Positions 7,260 through 12,782 of a stretch of DNA of 12,782 nt are shown here, piece by piece. Position 1 is the first letter of the stretch. Each line of letters starts with the position of its first letter. Below the pieces are notes generated by a model. The model was not told the origin of the DNA, made no database searches, and worked only from the letters and a program-made list of their open reading frames with translations. The DNA is taken from the NCBI GenBank assembly GCA_029245665.1, contig JAQWOW010000122.1, positions 1 to 12,782 of the forward strand, read 5' to 3'. A program made the position numbers and the translations under genes. Origin of the DNA: Polaribacter sp. (GTDB lineage Bacteria; Bacteroidota; Bacteroidia; Flavobacteriales; Flavobacteriaceae).

Positions 7260-8303
7260 ATGAAGAATCGTTTTTTGCTAGCTTCTTATTTGGCATGTTT
7301 TCTCCTACTAACCTCTTGTTCTGATGCATACAAGTTTAACTTAGCACATAAAAAAGAAGTTCCTTTAAACTATAAAATGAACGTTACCTTAAAAGAAAAG
7401 AATCTTAAATCCATAGAGAAAGTGCAGTTTTTTGTAAACGGAAAAGAAATTTCTTCCAATGGAGCTTCTGCAACAATACAAACGGGTAGTTTAGGTCTGG
7501 GGAAACATCAAATTTCTGCCCTAGTTTTTTATTCCGAAAAGACAAAAAAAGAAAATAGTTTTTTTGAAGTTTTAGCAAATAAAGCGCCTATTGTATATGA
7601 TTACAATATCATTAATGAATTCCCTCATGATAAAAAAGCCTACACGCAAGGCTTGGAATATTACAATGGTTTCTTATATGAAACTACTGGAGGAAAAGGA
7701 AAATCTACCTTAAGAAAAGTTGATATTAAAACAGGTAAAGTCCTTCAGAAAATAGATTTAGATAAAAAATATTTTGGTGAAGGAATGACTATTTTCAACA
7801 ATAAAATATATTGGTTGACATGGCAAGCTAAAAAAGGGTTCGTATACAATTTAGATACTTTCAAACAGGAAGAGGAGTTTTTCTATGACAACAGTCAAGA
7901 AGGTTGGGGTTTTACTCATGATGAAACAGCATTAATTAAATCAGATGGTTCTAATAAGATATGGTTTTTAGATTCTTTAACATTAAAAGAGAAGAAATCG
8001 ATTCAAGTTTATACAAATAAATATGCAGTAAAAGATTTAAACGAATTAGAAATGATAAATGGAAAAATTTATGCTAATAAATATCAGCAAAATGCGATTG
8101 TTATTATAGATCCGAATACAGGCATTGTTGAGGGAATTGCAAATTTAAGATCTTTGAAAAAAGAAATGGAAAAAACACAAAAATTAGTATATCAAGATGA
8201 AGTTTTAAATGGTATTGCTTATGATTCTAAAAATAACAGAATTTTTGTTACTGGGAAAAACTGGGGGAAATTATTTGAAATTGAATTGATTAAAAAACAA
8301 TAA
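7260..8303 (+). CDS. Lipoprotein glutaminyl-peptide cyclotransferase (plant-type, type I QC)
   Basis: A 347-residue exported lipoprotein. The signal peptide ends in LLTSC, giving acylated C20. Residues about 35-105 look like a small Ig-like beta domain. From about 113 on it matches the plant/bacterial type I glutaminyl cyclase family, a five-bladed beta-propeller: YTQGL (128-132), LYETTGGKGKSTLR (139-152) in which E141 appears to correspond to the catalytic Glu of papaya QC, FGEGMT (172-177), a GWGFTHD segment, LNELEMINGKIYAN, and the C-terminal block NGIAYD...RIFVTGKNWGKLFEI (317-341). The enzyme converts N-terminal glutamine of exported proteins to pyroglutamate. The lipobox places it on the periplasmic face of a membrane. 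A beta-helix lipoprotein gene follows after 42 bases, probably in the same transcript. The ATG gives a textbook signal peptide. Confidence 0.9.
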   Translation: MKNRFLLASYLACFLLLTSCSDAYKFNLAHKKEVPLNYKMNVTLKEKNLKSIEKVQFFVNGKEISSNGASATIQTGSLGLGKHQISALVFYSEKTKKENSFFEVLANKAPIVYDYNIINEFPHDKKAYTQGLEYYNGFLYETTGGKGKSTLRKVDIKTGKVLQKIDLDKKYFGEGMTIFNNKIYWLTWQAKKGFVYNLDTFKQEEEFFYDNSQEGWGFTHDETALIKSDGSNKIWFLDSLTLKEKKSIQVYTNKYAVKDLNELEMINGKIYANKYQQNAIVIIDPNTGIVEGIANLRSLKKEMEKTQKLVYQDEVLNGIAYDSKNNRIFVTGKNWGKLFEIELIKKQ

Positions 8304-8345
8304 TTGACATAATAAATAGTTCTATTTTTATACAAATTCAATTTT

Positions 8346-9854
8346 ATGAGATATCTGATTACTTTTCTAATTTGTGTTTTACTTATTTCTATAAACTCAT
8401 GTAGAAAAGATTTTAATACTGTTCCTAGTTTTGGAAATCTAGAATTTTCAAAAGACACCGTTTTTTTAGACACCATCTTCACCAATATTGGCTCTGCAAC
8501 CTATAATTTAAAAGTATATAATAGAAGTAATAATGCAATTACAATCCCTCAAATAAAATTAGAAAACGGAACTTCATCAAGCTACAGGTTAAATGTAGAT
8601 GGAATTCCAGGAAAAGAATTTGAAAATATAGATATTCTTGCTAGAGATAGTATTTATGTCTTTGTAGAAACAACAATAAATATAAATAATTCTGTGAATC
8701 CGTTGTATACAGACAAAATATTATTTGATATTGGAAGTAGTCAGCAAAATGTAGATTTAATCACTCTGGTACAAGACGCTAATTTTATTTTTCCTGGAAA
8801 AGATGCAGTAACAATGAAAATAGACAGTCTTTCATTAGACGGACAACCAACTACATTAAAAGGTCGTTTTTTAACAGATGAAGAATTAGTATTCAACAAC
8901 TTAAAGCCTACAGTTATTTATGGTTTTGCAGCAGTACCAGCAAATAAAACATTAATTATTGAAGCTGGAGCTAGCGTCCATTTTCATGATAATTCAGGTC
9001 TAATTGTAGATGATAAAGCGACTCTAAAAGTAAACGGAACACTTTCTGAAAAGGTTATTTTTGAAGGAGATCGTTTGGAACATTCTTTTAGTGAAATCGC
9101 AGGTCAATGGGGAACTATTTGGATGCGCGCGGGTAGTTTAGATAATGAAATAAATCACGCTACAATAAAAAACGGAATTATTGGTGTCTTGGTTGATAGT
9201 ATTGGATTTCCATCTAGTCCAACTCTAAAACTACAAAATACGGAAATTTACAACCATTCTAGTTATGGAATATTAGGGCGAGAAACGAATATAGAAGCTT
9301 CTAATTTAGTAGTTGGCAATGCTGGTCTGGCTTCATTAGCTGCTACCATAGGGGGTACTTATAACTTTACGCATTCAACATTTGCTAATTTTTGGAATGG
9401 AGGTTTACGTCAACTTCCCGCAGTTATTGTAAACAACTTTTTTGCTTATAATGATGAAGCTGGGCAAGAAATTATTGAAACTAGAAATTTACACGCGGCA
9501 AACTTTACCAACTGTATTTTTGATGGAAATAACAATATAGAATTCATTTTAGATAAAGTTGAGGGTGGTGGAATTTTCAATTACAATATCAGCAATTGTA
9601 TGATTCAATTTAATGATATAAATAATTCTTTTGAGGAAAGTACCGAATTAGACTTTACAAACTCATTTTATCAAAATAATATACTCAATGGCTACACCCA
9701 CTTTAGAAATACTCAAAAAAATGATTTTATAATTGGCGAGGAATCTGATGCAATCAACAAGGCAATTGCAAGCCCATTTACCAGTGATATTTTAGGAATC
9801 GACAGAACTATGAGTCCAGATATTGGTGCCTACCAACATATTATTTTTGATTGA
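8346..9854 (+). CDS. Predicted beta-helix lipoprotein of unknown function
   Basis: A 502-residue exported lipoprotein. Residues 1-19 form a signal peptide with lipobox INSC and acylated C19, followed by RKD. Residues about 30-150 resemble an immunoglobulin-like/ASH-type beta domain with FSKDTVFLDTIFTNIGSAT, a pattern typical of such domains. From about 190 on the sequence has the pattern of a right-handed parallel beta-helix: LIIEAGASVHFHDNSGLIV, then LKVNGTLSEKVIFEG, then short strands with N and G turns (IKNGIIGVLV, NTEIYNHSSYGILG, NCIFDGNNNIEFIL). The end, SPDIGAYQ, is a common closing motif in Bacteroidetes beta-helix proteins. No catalytic residues are obvious. It probably sits in the outer membrane or on the cell surface. 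It follows the glutaminyl cyclase by 42 bases with no terminator between them. The function is not known to me. Confidence 0.8.
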   Translation: MRYLITFLICVLLISINSCRKDFNTVPSFGNLEFSKDTVFLDTIFTNIGSATYNLKVYNRSNNAITIPQIKLENGTSSSYRLNVDGIPGKEFENIDILARDSIYVFVETTININNSVNPLYTDKILFDIGSSQQNVDLITLVQDANFIFPGKDAVTMKIDSLSLDGQPTTLKGRFLTDEELVFNNLKPTVIYGFAAVPANKTLIIEAGASVHFHDNSGLIVDDKATLKVNGTLSEKVIFEGDRLEHSFSEIAGQWGTIWMRAGSLDNEINHATIKNGIIGVLVDSIGFPSSPTLKLQNTEIYNHSSYGILGRETNIEASNLVVGNAGLASLAATIGGTYNFTHSTFANFWNGGLRQLPAVIVNNFFAYNDEAGQEIIETRNLHAANFTNCIFDGNNNIEFILDKVEGGGIFNYNISNCMIQFNDINNSFEESTELDFTNSFYQNNILNGYTHFRNTQKNDFIIGEESDAINKAIASPFTSDILGIDRTMSPDIGAYQHIIFD

Positions 9855-10058
9855 TTATTTTTTGTAAACACCCCTCTCTTTAGGACCAGAATTTCCAATT
9901 AAATTTTTACTATTTCCATTTGAAAGATTTGCGTGACCGCAAATAGTTATTATAGATTTACCTGCAGTAAAAACTCTTGGATCGGAAATTTCACCTTGTT
10001 CAATTGCTTTTTTTATTGATTGAATAAGTACTATTTAATTGAAATTATTTGAATACAT
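9855..10058 (-). pseudogene. Broken small gene, unrecognised product
   Basis: On the minus strand a 59-codon open stretch (10034 down to the TAA at 9855-9857) reads like protein: SIKKAIEQGEISDPRVF, then GHANLSNGN and SGPKERGVYKK, with many Gly, Pro and charged residues rather than the usual Lys/Asn/Phe of random AT-rich frames. It has no ATG, GTG or TTG. An ATG in the same frame at 10056-10058, preceded by AAAGGGAAA, is separated from it by a TAA at codon 8 (10035-10037). A run of seven A (10008-10014 on the other strand) could also join it to a neighbouring frame open upstream. The stop codon abuts the beta-helix gene stop at 9854, tail to tail. I do not recognise the family. A remnant gene is the best reading; chance is possible. 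The rest of the 9855-10112 gap shows nothing else clear. Confidence 0.4.
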
Positions 10059-10112
10059 TTTCCCTTTTAATCTATGAAAAAATGAGTAAATTGCTTCTTT
10101 AAAAATGATAAA

Positions 10113-10793
10113 ATGAAAAATATTGTTATCACAGGAACTAGCAGAGGTATTGGATTTGAATTAGCGAAACAGTTTGCCGAAAAAGGGCATCAAGTATTGG
10201 CTCTTTCAAGAAACACAATCCCTTTAAAAGAATATAATCATAAAAATATTACTGTAATTTCTATTGATTTATCAGATAATTCAGAGATGTACAAAGTCAG
10301 TGATTTTATAAAAAACAACTGGAAAAAAGTTGATATATTGATCAATAATGCCGGTAAATTAATAAACAAACCTTTTCCACAGTTGTCTTCGGAAGATTTT
10401 TTAGAGGTTTATAAAGTAAATGTTTTTGCAGTTGCTGAAATTACAAAACGAATAATTCCATACTTACAAAAAGGAAGTCATGTTATCACCGTTAGCTCTA
10501 TGGGAGGAATTCAAGGAAGCACTAAATTTCCCGGATTAGCAGCTTATTCTTCTGCGAAAGGAGCCGTAATTACGTTGTCCGAATTATTAGCCGAAGAATA
10601 CAAAGATCACCAAATAGCTTTTAATGTCTTAGCAATAGGTGCCGTTCAAACAGAAATGTTAAAAGAAGCATTCCCTGATTATAAAGCGCCACTTTCTGCC
10701 AAAGAAATGGCAAATTATATTTTTGATTTTTCTTTAACAGGGAACAAATTTTATAATGGTAAAGTATTGCAAGTTTCATCATCAACACCCTAG
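10113..10793 (+). CDS. Short-chain dehydrogenase/reductase (SDR family)
   Basis: A 226-residue classical SDR, cytosolic, complete. Nucleotide-binding motif TGTSRGIG at 7-14, NNAG at 78-81, N103, S129 and the YSSAK active-site motif with Y145 and K149 are all present. The Ser-Tyr gap is 16 residues instead of the usual 13, suggesting a small insertion (GSTKFPG). R33 after the second strand suggests NADP(H) preference. The substrate cannot be deduced; the family oxidises or reduces alcohols and carbonyls. The ATG at 10113 directly precedes the first Rossmann strand (KNIVIT). Its stop is 12 bases before the SprT-like gene's preferred start, so the two are probably cotranscribed. A degenerate promoter (TTTG at 10048-10051, weak -7 near 10069) lies upstream. 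Confidence 0.93.
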   Translation: MKNIVITGTSRGIGFELAKQFAEKGHQVLALSRNTIPLKEYNHKNITVISIDLSDNSEMYKVSDFIKNNWKKVDILINNAGKLINKPFPQLSSEDFLEVYKVNVFAVAEITKRIIPYLQKGSHVITVSSMGGIQGSTKFPGLAAYSSAKGAVITLSELLAEEYKDHQIAFNVLAIGAVQTEMLKEAFPDYKAPLSAKEMANYIFDFSLTGNKFYNGKVLQVSSSTP

Positions 10794-10805
10794 TTTTCTT
10801 TGAAT

Positions 10806-11411
10806 ATGGACTATCATAAGTACATACCAGAAAAAGCAATCCCTTTTATTCAATTTTTAATTGATACTCATAATTTTACATTAAAAATTGTAAATCAAAG
10901 ACAAACAAAACATGGTGACTTTAGAAAATTACCAAATGGACGATTTCAAATTACAGTTAATAACAATCTCAATCCCTATCAATTTTTATTAACGTTAGTG
11001 CATGAAATTGCACACCATGTTACACACCAAAAATTTGGCATAGTTCAAGCACATGGAAAAGAATGGAAAACTGTTTTTCAACACCTAATGTTGCCTTTTT
11101 TAAGACCCGATATTTACCCTAAAGAAATGCTGCCTTTTTTAGCAAATTACTTAAAAAACCCAAAAGCAAGCACAGATACTGATGCTAACTTATCTTTAAT
11201 TCTAAGAGGAAACATCGCAGAGAAAGGAAAAAAATTTATGTTTGAAATTCCTTTGGATAGTTTTTTTGAATTTAATAAAACGATCTACAAAAAAGGGAAT
11301 AAAAGAAGAACAAGGTTTGAATGTTTAAATATGAGCAATCATAAAATATATTTATTCAATCAAAACGTAGAAATAAAATTAGCTACAAACAACAAAAATG
11401 AAATATCGTAA
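10806..11411 (+). CDS. SprT-like zinc metalloprotease domain protein
   Basis: A 201-residue protein counted from the ATG at 10806; a TTG at 10800 in the same frame would add two residues, but the ATG is the better start and lies 12 bases after the SDR stop. The HExxH zinc site is HEIAH (66-70) and the third ligand is probably H83 in HGKEW, the arrangement of the SprT/Spartan family. The N-terminus has the usual helix and a beta region (GRFQITVNNNL) before the metal site. The C-terminal part (KRRTRFECLN...IYLFN) resembles the family's zinc-ribbon region but keeps only one cysteine, so it probably does not bind a second zinc. Eukaryotic Spartan digests DNA-protein crosslinks; the bacterial role is poorly defined. 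No signal peptide, so it is cytosolic. Confidence 0.88.
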   Translation: MDYHKYIPEKAIPFIQFLIDTHNFTLKIVNQRQTKHGDFRKLPNGRFQITVNNNLNPYQFLLTLVHEIAHHVTHQKFGIVQAHGKEWKTVFQHLMLPFLRPDIYPKEMLPFLANYLKNPKASTDTDANLSLILRGNIAEKGKKFMFEIPLDSFFEFNKTIYKKGNKRRTRFECLNMSNHKIYLFNQNVEIKLATNNKNEIS

Positions 11412-11464
11412 ATTTTGAAGTGATTAAATTTTGATCCCGAAAAACAACTGAAAAAAATTAAAAA

Positions 11465-12001
11465 TTATTCTAAATAGATTGTATCTATTTCTAATTTAAA
11501 ATGTTCCTTTTTTTTATTTCCTATTAAAAATGCAAGTTCTTCAATAGTTTCTGAAGAGAAGTTGTCCATATTTAAATTTCTCCCTCTAAATGCAGGATAC
11601 ATATCTGAAAGAGCTATGGTAATAGTTTGCCAAGTGCCAGTTGTTTTAAAAATTGATACAAAAGAATAGTAATTAGAAACATGGTCCTTTACTCTAAATT
11701 GATATTTTTTCCCATCGCCTTTTAGTTTGATAACAATTTTCTTAAAATCTTTTATTTCTATTGAAGAAAAACGATATCGTAACAAAGAAAAACCTCCGTT
11801 ATTGTCTGTAGAAACATGTCCGTAAAACTCACCATTGCCCTCTTTATTAAGTTTAAAATCACCCTTAGACCTTCCTCCCATTACAACATCATCAACAACT
11901 CTCCATTGTGAAATATTGGCATTATAATTAAAATCAAAAATCACGAAATTTGAGGTATTCATAAAAAAAAGTATTGAAAGAAGTAGAAAAGTTTTACTCA
12001 T
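11465..12001 (-). CDS. Exported CIA30-domain protein
   Basis: A 178-residue protein with a hydrophobic N-terminus (residues 4-14, after M-S-K) that looks like a signal peptide, followed by a single CIA30 (complex I intermediate-associated protein 30) domain, a galactose-binding-like jelly roll. Diagnostic motifs are W33, VVDDVVMGGRS (35-45), FYGHVS (59-64), NNGGFSLLR (67-75), and the mid-domain WQTITIALSDMYPAFRGR block. In mitochondria this fold assists complex I assembly; bacterial homologues are widespread and their function is not established, so no link to respiration should be assumed, particularly for an exported copy. The gene is convergent with the SprT-like gene across 53 bases that hold no clear terminator, and lies downstream of tRNA-Lys, separated by a strong terminator. 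I see no consensus promoter immediately upstream. Confidence 0.88.
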   Translation of the reverse strand: MSKTFLLLSILFFMNTSNFVIFDFNYNANISQWRVVDDVVMGGRSKGDFKLNKEGNGEFYGHVSTDNNGGFSLLRYRFSSIEIKDFKKIVIKLKGDGKKYQFRVKDHVSNYYSFVSIFKTTGTWQTITIALSDMYPAFRGRNLNMDNFSSETIEELAFLIGNKKKEHFKLEIDTIYLE

Positions 12002-12065
12002 AATTCATAAGAAATTATTACATAAAAATAGCTACTATAACTTTAAGTACTGTTTAAATAATGTT

Positions 12066-12100
12066 AAAAAAAAACTCCACACGATGTGTGGAGTTTTTTT
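12066..12100. terminator. Bidirectional hairpin terminator after tRNA-Lys
   Basis: ACTCCACAC pairs with GTGTGGAGT (arms 12074-12082 and 12086-12094) around a three-base GAT loop, extended by A and T tracts on both sides (12066-12073, 12095-12100). For the minus-strand tRNA the hairpin is followed by nine U. It ends the tRNA transcript five bases or so after the tRNA and insulates the CIA30 gene. Confidence 0.9.
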
Positions 12101-12104
12101 ATTG

Positions 12105-12177
12105 TGACCGGGCTGGGGCTCGAACCCAGGACCCTCTCCTTAAAAGGGAGATGCTCTACCAACTGAGCTACCAGGTC
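12105..12177 (-). tRNA. tRNA-Lys (anticodon UUU)
   Basis: A 73-base cloverleaf on the minus strand. D stem GCTC/GAGC, anticodon stem TCTCC/GGAGA with loop CTTTTAA (anticodon TTT at 12142-12144), variable loop GGGTC, T stem CTGGG/CCCAG with loop TTCGAGC, discriminator A. The acceptor stem is GACCTGG/CCCGGTC, which pairs except for U5 opposite C68 (genome position 12110). CCA is not encoded. It decodes AAA and AAG lysine codons. A single tRNA gene with its own promoter just upstream and a strong terminator just downstream. Confidence 0.97.
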
Positions 12178-12200
12178 ATCCTTTTTCGTTTTAGCGGCTG

Positions 12201-12231
12201 CAAATATATCTTTTATTTTTAAAAAAACAAA
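12201..12231 (-). promoter_or_regulatory. tRNA-Lys promoter (TTTG-N19-TATATTTG)
   Basis: On the minus strand TTTG (12228-12231) is followed after exactly 19 bases by TATATTTG (12201-12208), a near-ideal Bacteroidetes promoter. Transcription should start about 12194, giving a leader of about 17 bases to be trimmed from the tRNA 5' end at 12177. Confidence 0.8.
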
Positions 12232-12239
12232 TCTATTTT

Positions 12240-12782
12240 TTATTTTGTTTCTTTTAAATATGCTTCTCTTACTTTTTTAAATAAATTAGAAGAATACACA
12301 AAGCTTACAACTGCTTCATTATCAGTTTTGAATATTTCTTCACTACTTCCCTCCCATGCTTTTCTACCGTCTTTTAAAAAAATTATTTTTTCTCCAATTT
12401 CCATAACTGAATTCATATCATGGGTATTAATTACAGTTGTAATATTATATTCAGCGGTAATTTCCTGAATTAAATTATCAATTACAATAGCTGTTTGCGG
12501 ATCTAAACCAGAGTTCGGTTCGTCACAAAATAAATAGTTAGGATTCATAACAATCGCCCTTGCTATTGCAACTCTTTTTTGCATTCCTCCAGACAGCTCT
12601 GCCGGTAATTTTTTATTTGAATTTTCTAAATTAACTCTTTTCAAAACGAAATTTACACGCTCAAGCATTTGAACATAAGATTGTTTTGTAAACATTTTTA
12701 AAGGGAACATCACATTGTCTTCTACCGTTTGAGAATCAAACAAAGCACTTCCTTGAAAAACCATTCCTATTTCTTGCCTCCA
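12240..12782 (-). CDS. MlaF-type ABC transporter ATPase (5' end outside window)
   Basis: The C-terminal 180 residues of an ABC ATPase; the reading frame stays open to the right edge (WRQEIG before the internal Met at 12762-12764), so the true start and Walker A are outside the window. Visible motifs: Q-loop VFQGSALFD, signature LSGGMQKRVAIARAI, Walker B YLFCDEPNSGLDP, and the switch His in THDMNSV. GSALFDSQTVEDNV and SGGMQKRVAIARA are typical of the MlaF/Ttg2A group, which powers lipid transport between the inner and outer membranes with the permease MlaE and the MCE-domain protein MlaD. In Bacteroidetes the permease gene usually sits next to mlaF; here it would lie beyond the right edge. Another ABC importer of the MCE class is the main alternative. 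The tRNA-Lys promoter starts about 9 bases after the stop. Confidence 0.88.
   Translation of the reverse strand, partial: WRQEIGMVFQGSALFDSQTVEDNVMFPLKMFTKQSYVQMLERVNFVLKRVNLENSNKKLPAELSGGMQKRVAIARAIVMNPNYLFCDEPNSGLDPQTAIVIDNLIQEITAEYNITTVINTHDMNSVMEIGEKIIFLKDGRKAWEGSSEEIFKTDNEAVVSFVYSSNLFKKVREAYLKETK

Noticed and set aside
8219..8485. Minus-strand 88-codon frame spanning the end of the cyclase and start of the beta-helix gene
   Set aside because: It overlaps both confident genes, has no recognisable motif and reads as low-complexity hydrophobic/Asn-rich sequence.
10621..10839. Minus-strand 72-codon frame across the SDR end and SprT start
   Set aside because: It overlaps two confident genes with intact motifs and has no motif of its own.
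1..12782. CRISPR array, insertion sequence, prophage or toxin-antitoxin/defence system
   Set aside because: No regularly spaced repeats, transposase, integrase, terminal repeats or defence domains are visible; the genes are ordinary chromosomal ones.

Overview
The window looks like chromosomal housekeeping DNA from a marine-type member of the Flavobacteriaceae (Bacteroidetes). The base composition is very AT-rich, the intergenic spaces carry the Bacteroidetes -7 promoter element TAnnTTTG, starts lack strong Shine-Dalgarno sequences, and the protein set fits: a fused SerB-SerA enzyme, a zinc-free type B L31 protein, lipoproteins with short lipoboxes, and a plant-type glutaminyl cyclase. I cannot name genus or species from sequence alone.

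Layout, left to right. On the minus strand lies a phosphoserine phosphatase/phosphoglycerate dehydrogenase fusion (21-1913), then a UbiA-like membrane protein (2055-2876). Divergent from it on the plus strand are gcvP (3065-5911) and a ThiE/TenI-like gene (5955-6596), probably cotranscribed. A 12-bp hairpin terminator (6692-6721) separates these from the convergent minus-strand rpmE2 (6747-6998). The 7000-7259 spacer holds the rpmE2 promoter and leader and a promoter element for the next plus-strand pair: a lipoprotein glutaminyl cyclase (7260-8303) and a beta-helix lipoprotein (8346-9854). The 9855-10112 gap contains what looks like a broken minus-strand gene. Next come an SDR oxidoreductase (10113-10793) and a SprT-like metalloprotease (start chosen at 10806) 12 bases apart, then a convergent secreted CIA30-domain protein (11465-12001), a bidirectional terminator, tRNA-Lys(UUU) on the minus strand (12105-12177), and the 3' part of an MlaF-type ABC ATPase gene that runs off the right edge.

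Functional themes: serine, glycine and one-carbon metabolism (SerB-SerA fusion, GcvP, with a possible thiamin-related neighbour); translation (L31, tRNA-Lys); and the cell envelope (glutaminyl cyclase, beta-helix lipoprotein, CIA30 protein, MlaF).

I see no CRISPR array, phage, insertion sequence, toxin-antitoxin or defence system. The most interesting points are the fused first and last enzymes of serine synthesis with an intact serine-sensing ACT domain, the UbiA-like protein that keeps only one of its two Asp motifs, the ThiE-like protein with altered active-site positions, the broken gene at 9855-10058, the structured rpmE2 leader, and an acceptor-stem mismatch in tRNA-Lys.
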